Shown: positions 51,866 to 59,417 of the stretch, piece by piece
How positions within the stretch are numbered: the stretch's first letter is position 1
How the letters are laid out: each line of letters starts with the position of its first letter
NCBI GenBank assembly: GCA_040753075.1
Contig: JBFMHA010000004.1
Coordinates: 1 to 64,000, forward strand
From: UBA6814 sp040753075
Lineage (GTDB): Bacteria > Desulfobacterota > Desulfovibrionia > Desulfovibrionales > Desulfovibrionaceae
Direction of reading: 5' to 3'
DNA: 64,000 bases
The notes under the pieces: model-generated
Told to the model about the DNA's origin: nothing
The model's input: only the letters and a program-made list of their open reading frames with translations
Database searches by the model: none
Position numbers and translations under genes: made by a program

Positions 51866-51900
51866 ATGTTGAGAGTAAGCCACGCCCGCGTGAAGGTCAA
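51847..51900 (-). promoter_or_regulatory. arsR promoter and operator over the start codon
   Basis: TTGACC (51900-51895), 17-bp spacer holding CACGC-CC-GCGTG (51881-51892), TACTCT (51877-51872). The imperfect palindrome centred on TGAGCAATTGTTCA (51851-51864) fits the ArsR/SmtB 12-2-12 operator type and covers the predicted start point. Confidence 0.65.
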
Positions 51901-51995
51901 GTCCTATTATGTGACTAGGATTCCCGGACTGCGCAGCGGGTCGCGGCTGGAGGGTGCGTCTCTGCCCGCGGCATGTCCGGGGATGGCTGCGTCTT

Positions 51996-54185
51996 CTACC
52001 CCAGCCCCAGGGCCCTGCCGCCCTGGTAGACCGCGACGGCCAGGGAGAAGGCCAGGGCGGTGTTGAAGACCAGGCTGAAGGCCGCCCATTTCCAGGAGCC
52101 GGCCTCGTTGCGGATGGCCACCAGGGTCACGAAGCAGGGGGCGTAGAGCAGGATGAAGAGCATGAGCGCCGCGGCCTTGAGCGGGCTCCAGGCCGGGTCC
52201 CCGGCCAGGCGCTCCTGGAGCGGCGCGGCGTCCTCGGGGTCCACCTCGCCCAGGGAATAGGCCGTGCCCAGGGTGGACACGATGACCTCCTTGGCCGCCA
52301 CCCCGCCCACCAGGGCGATGTTGGTGCGCCACTCGAACCCGGCCAGGCTGGTGACGCCCTCCATGGCCACGCCCAGTCTCCCTGCCAGGGACGAGCGCAG
52401 GGCCAGTTCGGCCCGCTCCGCGTCCACCCGGTCCAGGCCTTCCCGGATGGCGGGCAGGGCCTCGGCGTCGTCCGCCGCGGCCGCGGCCTCGGCCTCCAGG
52501 GCCGTGGCCCGGGCGTCCAGCCGGGCCAGGTCTTCCGGGGCCGGGCCGGGGAAGGTCATGGCCGCCCAGATGAGGATGGAGATGGCCAGGATCACGGTGC
52601 CGGCCTTCTTCATGTACTGCCAGGTGCGCTCCCAGGTGTGGATGCACATGCCGCGCAGGGTGGGCAGGCGGTAGGGGGGCAGCTCCATGACGAAGGGCGT
52701 GGCCGGGCCGCTGATGACCGTGGAGCGCAAGAGCCGCGCCACCAGGAGCGCCGCGGCCCAGGCCGCCACCGTGGTGGCGAACAGGGCCGTGGCCTCGTTG
52801 CCCGGGAAGAACACCGCGATGAGCAGGATGAACACCGGCAGCTTGGCGCCGCAGGTCATGAACGGGGCCACCAGCAGGGTGGCCAGCTTCTCCCGGGGGC
52901 TGCGCAGGGTGCGCGAGGCCAGGACCCCGGGCACCGCGCAGCCGCCGGCGATGCCGCCGGACACGATGAGGGGCATGACCGAGCACCCGTGCAGGCCGAA
53001 GGTGCGGAACACCCGGTCCAGCATGTAGGCCACCCGGGCCATGTAGCCCGAGTCCTCCAGGAAGGCGATGAGGAAGAAGATGATCATGATGAGGGGCACG
53101 AAGGACATGACCCCGCCCACCCCGTCGATGACCCCGGACACCAGGAGCGACCGGAGCGGCCCGTCGGGCAGGGCCGCGGCCACGGCGTCGCCCAGCCAGC
53201 CGAAGAGCGACTCCACCCAGGACAGGGGCTCCTGGCCCAGGGTGAAGGTGATCTGGTAGACCGCGAACAGCACCCCGAACATGAGGAGAGGCCCGACCAC
53301 CCGGTGGGTGAGCAGCTTGTCCAGGTTGTCGGAAAAGGCCAGGCGCTCGCGGTCCCCGGCCCGGGTGAGCACGCCCTGGCGCAGCAGGCTGGAGATGAAC
53401 CCGTAGCGGTAGTCGGCGATGACCGCCTCGGGGTAGGTGTTCAGGGTCTTCTGGAGGTGGTCCGCGGCGCGGGCGGCCATGTCCTCCAGCTCCTTGGCCA
53501 GGGGCCCGGCCTTGCGCCCCATCACCCGGATCTCCTCGTCCGCCTCCAGGTACTTGAGGGCCAGCCAGCGGGCCGGGAGCCGGCCGGCGAGGAAGCGCTC
53601 CGCCTCGATGCGGGCGGCCATCTCGTCCAGCACCGGGTCCAGGTCCGGGCCGTAGGAGATGGCCAGCGGCAGCCAGGATCCCCGCCGCTCCCGGGCCAGC
53701 CGGGCGGCCTCGGCCAGGACCTCGGGCACGCCCAGGCCGGTCCGGGCCACGGACTCGACCACCGGCACGCCCAGCAGCCGGGACAGGCGCTCGGCGTCGA
53801 TGGCCAGGCCCTGGGCCCGGGCCTCGTCCATCATGTTCAGGGCCAGGACCAGGGGCGCGCCCAGCTCCATGATCTGCACGGCCAGGTAGAGGTTGCGCTC
53901 CAGCGCCCCGGCGTTGAGCACGTTCACCACCGCGTGGGGCCGGTCCTCCACGAGCACGTTGCGGGCCACCAGCTCTTCCTGGGAATAGGCGGTGAGGGAA
54001 TAGGTGCCGGGCAGGTCCAGGATGTGCAGGAGCGCCCCGGCCGCGCGGGCGTGGCCCTCCTTCTTCTCCACGGTGATGCCCGGGTAGTTGCCCACGTGCT
54101 GGCGCGCGCCGGTCATGGCGTTGAACATGGTGGTCTTGCCGGCGTTGGGGTTGCCGGCCAGGGCGATGAACAGCTCCTCGGGCAT
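51996..54185 (-). CDS. feoB: FeoB ferrous iron transporter
   Basis: The 729-residue protein has an N-terminal G domain (GNPNAGKTT, residues 11-19; YPGITVEKKEG; LDLPGTYSL; LNMMDEA), a helical GDI region, then the membrane part with two Gate-like repeats (CSVMPLIVSGGIAGGCAVPGVLASRT and FMTCGAKLPVFILL). It imports Fe2+ across the inner membrane. The ATG overlaps or abuts the feoA stop (54186). The Fur-controlled promoter before feoA drives the pair. Confidence 0.96.
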   Translation of the reverse strand: MPEELFIALAGNPNAGKTTMFNAMTGARQHVGNYPGITVEKKEGHARAAGALLHILDLPGTYSLTAYSQEELVARNVLVEDRPHAVVNVLNAGALERNLYLAVQIMELGAPLVLALNMMDEARAQGLAIDAERLSRLLGVPVVESVARTGLGVPEVLAEAARLARERRGSWLPLAISYGPDLDPVLDEMAARIEAERFLAGRLPARWLALKYLEADEEIRVMGRKAGPLAKELEDMAARAADHLQKTLNTYPEAVIADYRYGFISSLLRQGVLTRAGDRERLAFSDNLDKLLTHRVVGPLLMFGVLFAVYQITFTLGQEPLSWVESLFGWLGDAVAAALPDGPLRSLLVSGVIDGVGGVMSFVPLIMIIFFLIAFLEDSGYMARVAYMLDRVFRTFGLHGCSVMPLIVSGGIAGGCAVPGVLASRTLRSPREKLATLLVAPFMTCGAKLPVFILLIAVFFPGNEATALFATTVAAWAAALLVARLLRSTVISGPATPFVMELPPYRLPTLRGMCIHTWERTWQYMKKAGTVILAISILIWAAMTFPGPAPEDLARLDARATALEAEAAAAADDAEALPAIREGLDRVDAERAELALRSSLAGRLGVAMEGVTSLAGFEWRTNIALVGGVAAKEVIVSTLGTAYSLGEVDPEDAAPLQERLAGDPAWSPLKAAALMLFILLYAPCFVTLVAIRNEAGSWKWAAFSLVFNTALAFSLAVAVYQGGRALGLG

Positions 54186-54422
54186 CTAGTCCTCCAGGAT
54201 CTCAACCGCGATGTAGTCGGCCTCGTTGTTGCGCAGGGACAGGGTGAATCCGGCCAGGCGCAGGGCCACCGGGTCCTTGAGCGGGGCGCGGCCCACCACC
54301 TGGATCTCCGCGCCGGGCACCAGGCCCATGTCCCGGATGCGGCGGCCGAGCTCGGCCGAGGCGGTGACGGTGGCTATGCGGGCGCGCTGGCCCTTGCGCA
54401 GGGAACGGAGGCTTACGGGCAT
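54186..54422 (-). CDS. feoA: FeoA protein
   Basis: The 78-residue SH3-like protein opens PVSLRSLRKGQRARI and has RRIRDMGLVPGAEIQVVGRAPLKDPV, the FeoA pattern. It supports FeoB. The SD AAAGGA lies before the ATG, and its stop directly abuts the feoB start. A promoter with a Fur box lies 37-65 bp upstream. Confidence 0.94.
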   Translation of the reverse strand: MPVSLRSLRKGQRARIATVTASAELGRRIRDMGLVPGAEIQVVGRAPLKDPVALRLAGFTLSLRNNEADYIAVEILED

Positions 54423-54458
54423 GTCGGGTCCTTTCGGTTTCCGGTTGAGGTGGAGAGA

Positions 54459-54487
54459 GGTATAATGAGTTTGAGAATCATTATCAA
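54459..54487 (-). promoter_or_regulatory. feoAB promoter with Fur box
   Basis: TTGATA (54487-54482), 17-bp spacer, TATACC (54464-54459). The spacer and -35 contain TGATAATGATTCTCA (minus strand), a Fur-box-like sequence covering about 54468-54486, so Fe-loaded Fur would block polymerase. Confidence 0.75.
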
Positions 54488-54638
54488 GTAGTCCGGGTAA
54501 AAAAAGTCGAACAATAGGAGAGGAGCACAAGTAACATCCCGGAACAGCTACAAAAGAACGTCAGGCCGACCCCGTTTCTTCCGGAGGCGGCGGCCTGTCG
54601 CCTCTCCCGGCCGCGCCGTGGGGAGCGGCGGCAGCCTG

Positions 54639-54857
54639 CTACCTCTTCCGGGAGGCGGAGGTCTTGGCGGTTATGACCTTGGCCCGCAGCACGTGCGGGT
54701 TGGCGCCGCCTCACCCCCCGCCCGAGCCGCAGTTCGCGCAGTTGGTGCTCTCGCTGCGGCACTGGGGAAGGTCTTCCTTGTTGCCGAAGCCCACCTTGCG
54801 GTAGATCAGGTACCCCACCGCCACGGCGATGAGGACGATGACGACGCCGGCGTTCAT
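54639..54857 (-). CDS. FeoB-associated Cys-rich membrane protein, candidate selenoprotein (or truncated at TGA)
   Basis: The protein begins MNAGVVIVLIAVAVGYLIYRK (one membrane helix), then PQC...TNCANCGSGGG, and meets TGA at 54711-54713. The frame continues GGANPHVLRAKVITAK to TAG at 54639. The tandem upstream paralogue (54861-55049) aligns without gaps: its GGCGEPNPHVMRAK places Cys45 exactly opposite the TGA. A 6-bp hairpin (CCCGCA/TGCGGG, loop CGTGC) starts 11 nt after the TGA, within bacterial SECIS rules. If TGA encodes Sec, the product is 72 residues; if it stops, 48. Selenocysteine is inference. Confidence 0.7.
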
Positions 54858-54860
54858 GGG

Positions 54861-55049
54861 CTACCCCCTGGCCGAGCCGGCCTTGGCCCGCATGACGTGG
54901 GGGTTGGGTTCTCCGCAGCCTCCGGCGGCGCCGCACCCCGAGCAGCCGCAGCCGCAGGTGGGGGGAGCGCCCTTGATGCCGCCGATCTTGCGGTAGACGA
55001 GGTACATGACGGCCAGGGCGATGAGGACGATGACGATTGCCGATTCCAT
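54861..55049 (-). CDS. FeoB-associated Cys-rich membrane protein
   Basis: The 62-residue protein has one membrane helix (about 4-20), a YRK stop-transfer and a Cys-rich cytoplasmic tail TCGCGCSGCGAAGGCG (six Cys), then NPHVMRAKAGSARG. Such proteins occur with Feo loci and may bind or deliver iron. The SD AAGGAG precedes the ATG. It is 3 bp from the start of its paralogue. No Sec codon here: the position is TGC. Confidence 0.87.
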   Translation of the reverse strand: MESAIVIVLIALAVMYLVYRKIGGIKGAPPTCGCGCSGCGAAGGCGEPNPHVMRAKAGSARG

Positions 55050-55171
55050 ATGACGCTCCTTAAATCCTTCCAGTTTAGTCGGATATCCCCGGCGAAAAAA
55101 GGGCCTCGCCAGGGCCGGAAGGAGAGAGGGTCGTTTCCGTGTTTCCGTGTCTTGCAGGGCTCATCCTTGTG

Positions 55172-55474
55172 TCAAAAGCGCTCCGTGCGCCCGCAGGCCG
55201 GATTCGCCGCCGCCGGGTCGGGGGCGTCGCCGTTGGCCGGGCGGGCCAGGACCTTGCCGGCCAGGCCGCGGCCCAGGGTGACGGTGGTGTCCCGGACCCG
55301 GACCGAGCAGGCCCCGCAGCCGTTGCTGTTGACCACCACCCGGGACCCCGGGGTCAGGCCCATGGCGCACAGCCGGCCGCGCGCACAGGCCCCGCCGTCG
55401 ATGGCGGCGACGGTCACGGCGGTCCCGGAGGGGAACTCGCACAGCGGGCGCATGTCGTCGGCGGGGTGGCGCAT
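55172..55474 (-). CDS. FeoA-domain protein
   Basis: A 100-residue protein with an FeoA/SH3-like core: GTAVTVAAIDGGACARGRLCAMGLTPGSRVVVNSNGCGACSVRV. It has extra Cys compared with FeoA (GGAC, GRLC, NGCGAC, PACG). The ATG at 55474 coincides with the predicted transcription start, so translation may be leaderless; an ATG at 55453 is the alternative. It heads the accessory part of the Feo locus under its own Fur-box promoter. Confidence 0.85.
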   Translation of the reverse strand: MRHPADDMRPLCEFPSGTAVTVAAIDGGACARGRLCAMGLTPGSRVVVNSNGCGACSVRVRDTTVTLGRGLAGKVLARPANGDAPDPAAANPACGRTERF

Positions 55475-55480
55475 AGCGGC

Positions 55481-55509
55481 ACTGTAATGCTAATGAGAAT
55501 CATTGTCAA
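55481..55509 (-). promoter_or_regulatory. Promoter with Fur box of the FeoA-domain gene
   Basis: TTGACA (55509-55504), 17-bp spacer, TACAGT (55486-55481). The spacer holds ATGATTCTCATTA on the minus strand, Fur-box-like, resembling the feoAB site. The start point is at or next to the ATG. Confidence 0.75.
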
Positions 55510-55649
55510 TGGGGGGCGGGTAAATAACCTGCCCGGAGGTCGGATATTGCCGGCGGGGGGCGGTATTGTCGAGCATATGGGGGACATGCGGGGAGTCGCC
55601 GCCGGCCGGGGGCGTCCCGCGGCCGGCGCGGACCGAAGGGAGCAGGGGG

Positions 55650-56393
55650 CTAGCCGAACGCCGCCAGCACCGCGTCCTGGTAGGTCTCGCCCGGGGATCC
55701 GCGCCAGGTTCCCCGGGTGGTGCGCAGGATGTGCGCGCCCTTGGCCGCCAGGAGCTTGGCCGTGAACTCCGCGTCGTAGGCCACCGCGTCCTCCGGGCTC
55801 GCGGGGTCGGCGATGGCGAAGGAGCCGTAGCGAAGGGGGAAGGCCGGGTTGGTGCGGCCCGCGGCCATGGCTTCCCGGGTTTCCTGGTCCAGGAGGAAGA
55901 AGGTGGCCAGGAGCCCGCCGCCCGGGGCCAGGACCCGCCGCACCTCGTCCAGGTAGTGCTCCACGTCCGCCGGGAACATGTGGGTGAACACCGAGGAGGC
56001 CACGGCCAGATCGAAGCTCGCGTCCGGGTAGGGGAAGGTGAAGGAGTCCGCCCGGACCGTGCCGTAGGGGTAGTAGAGCCGGTTGTAGACCGGCACGTGC
56101 CGGAAGCGGAAGCTGGGGAAGCGCGGGTGGTAGCGCTCGGCGCACCATTTGATGCCGGTGGGGAAGAGGTCGAAGCCCTCGTAGGTCCCGGCCGGGACCA
56201 GCACGGGCAGCAGCGCGTGGGCGATGCGGCCCGCGCCGCAGCCGATGTCCAGCACCCGGGAGGCCGGGTGCAGGCCCAGCTCCCGCATGAGCCCCACCAT
56301 CTCCCGGCCCAGGGCCGCGAAGTCCCCGCCGCCGAAGCAGACCGCCAGGTCGGGCGGGGGGACCAGCTCCGGGTGGTGCAGCGGCTCGGCCAT
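55650..56393 (-). CDS. Class I SAM-dependent methyltransferase
   Basis: The 247-residue protein has the SAM motif VLDIGCGAGRIAHAL (about 47-61), FDLFPTGIKWC, ASFDLAVASSVFTHMFP and EVRRVLAPGGGLLATFFLL. This is the methyltransf_11/25 fold acting on a small molecule or lipid; the substrate is unknown. It is followed 42 bp upstream of its start by the Cbi ATPase gene but oriented the same way, perhaps co-transcribed. Confidence 0.88.
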   Translation of the reverse strand: MAEPLHHPELVPPPDLAVCFGGGDFAALGREMVGLMRELGLHPASRVLDIGCGAGRIAHALLPVLVPAGTYEGFDLFPTGIKWCAERYHPRFPSFRFRHVPVYNRLYYPYGTVRADSFTFPYPDASFDLAVASSVFTHMFPADVEHYLDEVRRVLAPGGGLLATFFLLDQETREAMAAGRTNPAFPLRYGSFAIADPASPEDAVAYDAEFTAKLLAAKGAHILRTTRGTWRGSPGETYQDAVLAAFG

Positions 56394-56435
56394 GGTCCGG
56401 GACCTTACGCGGGCCCCGGCCCCGGGGCAAGGGGG

Positions 56436-57296
56436 CTAGTGGTCGCGCCCATGTCCGTGCGGCCCGTGGTCGTGGTCCGGGCCGCCGTTCGGCCCGTGCG
56501 CGTGCAGGTGCTTGTGGGCCGGGCCGTCGCCGTGCCGGTGGACGTGGACGTGGGCGCGGTCCAGGCCGCCCTGCATGGAGAGGGGCCGCTCCAGCCGGCC
56601 CTGGTCCAGCAGGGCGTCGTCGGTGAAGATGTCCAGGGTGGGGCCGTCGGCCAGGACCCTGCCCCGGTGCAGCACGATGGTGCGCTCGCACAGGTCCAGC
56701 ACCATGTCCAGGTCGTGGGTGGCGATGATCTTGGTGTGGGTGAAGCTGCGCAGCAGGTCGATGAACTGCCGGCGCGCCCGGGGGTCCAGGTTGGAGGTGG
56801 GCTCGTCCAGCACCAGGATGCTGGGGTTCATGGCCAGCACCGTGGCGATGGCCACCGCCCGCTTCTCGCCGCCGGACAGGCGGTAGGGCGGCCGCGTGGC
56901 CAGGTGGGCGCAGCCCACGGTGTCCAGGGCGCCGCACACCCGCTTGGCCACCTCCAGCGGCGGCAGGCCCAGGTTCAGGGGGCCGAAGGCCACGTCGTCC
57001 TCCACCGTGGGCATGAAGAGCTGGTCGTCCGGGTCCTGGAACACCATGCCCACGGCGCGCCGCACCTCGGCCAGGGTTCCCGGGGACAGGGGGACGTCGC
57101 CGATGCGCACCTCGCCCGCGGCCGGGGCCAGGCAGCCGTTGAGGTGCTGGAGCAGGGTGGACTTGCCCGCGCCGTTGGCGCCCACCAGGGCCACGGACTC
57201 GCCGTGCAGGATGCGGAAGCTCACGCCCTCCAGGGCCCGGGCGCCGTCCGGGTAGGCGTACTGCAGGTCGCGGACCTCGACGATGTGGTGGCTCAT
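56436..57296 (-). CDS. cbiO: Energy-coupling factor ATPase CbiO/NikO with His-rich tail
   Basis: The 286-residue ABC ATPase has Walker A GANGAGKSTL, Q-loop VFQDPDDQLF, signature LSGGEKRAVAIA and Walker B ILVLDEPTSNLD. After about residue 245 it has an unusual His-rich tail (HVHVHRHGDGPAHKHLHAHG and more), about 13 His, typical of metal-binding extensions and fitting a nickel/cobalt transporter. The ATG overlaps the CbiQ stop by 4 bp. Confidence 0.92.
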   Translation of the reverse strand: MSHHIVEVRDLQYAYPDGARALEGVSFRILHGESVALVGANGAGKSTLLQHLNGCLAPAAGEVRIGDVPLSPGTLAEVRRAVGMVFQDPDDQLFMPTVEDDVAFGPLNLGLPPLEVAKRVCGALDTVGCAHLATRPPYRLSGGEKRAVAIATVLAMNPSILVLDEPTSNLDPRARRQFIDLLRSFTHTKIIATHDLDMVLDLCERTIVLHRGRVLADGPTLDIFTDDALLDQGRLERPLSMQGGLDRAHVHVHRHGDGPAHKHLHAHGPNGGPDHDHGPHGHGRDH

Positions 57297-58114
57297 CCCA
57301 AGGCTCCCGTGGCGATGCGGCCCAGGAGCTGGGCCAGGTTGACCGAGCGGGCCAGGGCGAAGAAGCCCAGCCAGCCCAGGGTGAAGGCCGCGTCCGCCGG
57401 GCCGGGGCGCCATTGCCGCGCCGCCCGGATCTGGCCGTCGAAGCCGCGGCAGAGCATGGCCTGGTGGATGCGCTGGGCCCGGTCCATGGTGCGCAGCAGG
57501 AGCTGGCCGAGCATGGAGCCGTAGACCTTGAGGCCCTGGCCCCGGCCCGAGAAGGAGCGCAGGTTGCGGGCCCGGACCATGCGCAGGCCCTCCTCGGCCA
57601 GCACGAAGAGGTAGCGGTAGAGGAACAGGAGCTGGACCACGAAGACCCGCGGCGCGCCCAGCCGTCCCAGGGCCATGCACACGGTGTTGAACCCGGTGCC
57701 GGCGACGAGGGCCAGGGCCGCGCTCACGGTGAGGGCGAAGCGCAGCAGGATGGAGGCGAAGGAGACCCAGCCGCCGGAGACCTCCAGGCCGCCCCCCATG
57801 TCAAAGTGGAGAAGGGGCGCGGTGTCCAGCAGGGGGTTGAACAGGCCCACCATGAGGGCGAAGGGCGAGGCGATGGCCAGCTTGCGCAAGAGCCAGCGGA
57901 CCGGGATGTCGCCCATCCCGGCCAGGACCGCCGGATACAGGGCCAGGGGCAGCAGGCCCGAGATCTCGTAGCGGCCGTAGGAGACCACGGCCACGATGAA
58001 GCCCAGGGTGGCCGCCAGCTTGGCCCGGGGGTCCAGCCGGTGCAGGGCGGTGTCCTGGGCCGCCAGGCGGTCCAGCTCGCCGATCTGGTGCAGGGAGTTT
58101 TCGATGCCGCCCAT
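57293..58114 (-). CDS. cbiQ: Energy-coupling factor transmembrane protein CbiQ/NikQ
   Basis: The 273-residue membrane protein has the CbiQ pattern: LDPRAKLAATLGFIVAV near the N-terminus, five to six helices, and the coupling motif QAMLCRGFDG (A-x-x-x-R-G) near 230. The start has GGAG 6 bp upstream, directly against the T-run of the upstream terminator. Part of the Co/Ni uptake system. Confidence 0.92.
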   Translation of the reverse strand: MGGIENSLHQIGELDRLAAQDTALHRLDPRAKLAATLGFIVAVVSYGRYEISGLLPLALYPAVLAGMGDIPVRWLLRKLAIASPFALMVGLFNPLLDTAPLLHFDMGGGLEVSGGWVSFASILLRFALTVSAALALVAGTGFNTVCMALGRLGAPRVFVVQLLFLYRYLFVLAEEGLRMVRARNLRSFSGRGQGLKVYGSMLGQLLLRTMDRAQRIHQAMLCRGFDGQIRAARQWRPGPADAAFTLGWLGFFALARSVNLAQLLGRIATGALG

Positions 58115-58125
58115 GCGCTCCGCCG

Positions 58126-58158
58126 AAAAAAAGGGCAGGGGATCACGTCCCCTGCCCT
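58126..58158 (-). terminator. Intra-operon terminator between cbiM and cbiQ
   Basis: AGGGCAGGGGA (58132-58142) pairs with TCCCCTGCCCT (58148-58158), with seven Ts after it on the minus strand. It stands 11 bp before the cbiQ ATG, overlapping the SD region, so it could be a checkpoint between the two. Confidence 0.8.
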
Positions 58159-58184
58159 GTGGTGGTTCAAGGTGACGGGTTGTC

Positions 58185-59252
58185 TTACGCCGACCTGGCC
58201 CGTCTTTTCAAGAGCAGACCCACCACCCCGGCCAGGAGCAGGGTGAGCGCGCCGCCCACCAGGCCGGACACGCTGGTCCCGGGATCCACCGCGGGCCAGG
58301 CCGGGCCGCCGGCCTCGGCGGCCTCGGCGGCCTCGGCGGCCGGGTCGGCGGGCGCGGCCTCGGCTTCCGGGGCCTTGAACCCGTAGTCCGGGAGGAAGGC
58401 GGTCTTCTCCTGGAGCCCGGCCAGGGTTTCGTGGATGCCGTGCTCCGGAGCCTCCAGCTCCTCCTTGCCGGACACGCCGGCCATGGACCACTCCAGGCCG
58501 TCCGGGTAGGCCGAGGCGAACCAGGAGAGCACCCCGCCGGTGAGCGCCGCGGCCAGGACCAGGCCGGCCAGGACCTTGCCCAGGGACAGCCCGGCCGGAG
58601 CCGGCCGGCCCGCGGCCAGGGCCAGGACCTCGGGCCGGGCCTTGACCACGAAGCCCACCACCGCCGCGGTGACCAGGCCCTCCACCACGCCGATGGCCAG
58701 GTGGATGGGCTGCATGAGCAGCAGGAAGGTGGAGAAGGGCAGTTCGGAGATGCCCGAGGCCGCGGTCTGGAGCACCACGCAGAACGCGCCCAGCTGCAGC
58801 CCGGCCACCGCCGCCGCCACCGAGCCGGCCACGATGACGCCCTGGCTCGGGGAGTCGCCGACGATCTTCCGGTAGATGAAGGGGTAGGCCACGAAGCAGG
58901 GGAACACGCCCAGGTTGAAGATGTTGCAGCCCAGGGCCAGGAGCCCGCCGTCGGCGAAGAACAGGGCCTGCACCGTGAGCACCGAGGCGATGGCCAGGAA
59001 CGCGGCGTGCGGTCCCAGGAGCACGGCCAGGATCAGCCCGCCGCCCAGGTGGCCGCTGGAGCCCGTGGCCGGGATGGTGAAGTTGATCATCTGGGCTGCG
59101 AACACGAACGCCGCCAGCACGCCCATGAGCGGGACCTGGAGCGAATCGAAGCGATCGCGCAGCTTGCGCGAGCAGTGGACCATGACCCCCGCCGTGGCCG
59201 CCCACATGACTCCGCCCACCGCGGGCGAGAGGAGAGCATCCGCCATATGCAT
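58185..59252 (-). CDS. cbiM: CbiM/NikM substrate-specific component with fused PDGLE (CbiN/NikN-like) part
   Basis: The 355-residue membrane protein starts MHMADALLSP when begun at the ATG at 59252. In this family the N-terminal Met-His binds the metal directly, so this start is preferred over the GTG one codon upstream. After about 215 residues of CbiM core (with FTIPATGSSGHLGGGLI and LLMQPIHLAIGVVEGL), a helix and the SWFASAYPDGLEWS motif mark a fused NikN-like domain, ending with a C-terminal helix and KRR. The transported metal is Ni2+ or Co2+. Confidence 0.92.
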   Translation of the reverse strand: MHMADALLSPAVGGVMWAATAGVMVHCSRKLRDRFDSLQVPLMGVLAAFVFAAQMINFTIPATGSSGHLGGGLILAVLLGPHAAFLAIASVLTVQALFFADGGLLALGCNIFNLGVFPCFVAYPFIYRKIVGDSPSQGVIVAGSVAAAVAGLQLGAFCVVLQTAASGISELPFSTFLLLMQPIHLAIGVVEGLVTAAVVGFVVKARPEVLALAAGRPAPAGLSLGKVLAGLVLAAALTGGVLSWFASAYPDGLEWSMAGVSGKEELEAPEHGIHETLAGLQEKTAFLPDYGFKAPEAEAAPADPAAEAAEAAEAGGPAWPAVDPGTSVSGLVGGALTLLLAGVVGLLLKRRARSA

Positions 59253-59345
59253 CACACACCCCCTGATGCGTTGCCGGCCTTCGCAAGGGAGAGCCGGATT
59301 TATGAACAGATGTGTGTAACCTGCACCCGGCCAGGCATCTTGTCA

Positions 59346-59374
59346 ACGAATTCTGCTACATTTACATAATTCGT
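59346..59374. promoter_or_regulatory. Inverted repeat ACGAATT-N15-AATTCGT upstream of cbiM
   Basis: Two perfect 7-bp half sites separated by 15 bp, with GCTAC repeated inside and after (59355-59359, 59375-59379). It lies about 95 bp before the cbiM ATG in the AT-rich patch after the tunR stop. The spaced half-site layout is like that of NikR operators, but the sequence is not one I can assign. Confidence 0.45.
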
Positions 59375-59417
59375 GCTACCCGGGCGGGCTGGCGAATGGT
59401 GCGACCCGGCGCCGTCC

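Noticed and set aside
54711..54857. Ending the second Cys-rich protein simply at its TGA
   Set aside because: Kept as an alternative only; the matched tail after the TGA and its position opposite a Cys make a plain stop the less economical reading.
59253..59417. Cobalamin riboswitch upstream of cbiM
   Set aside because: The region is only about 165 bp and I see no B12-box-like sequence or typical helices; an operator seems likelier.
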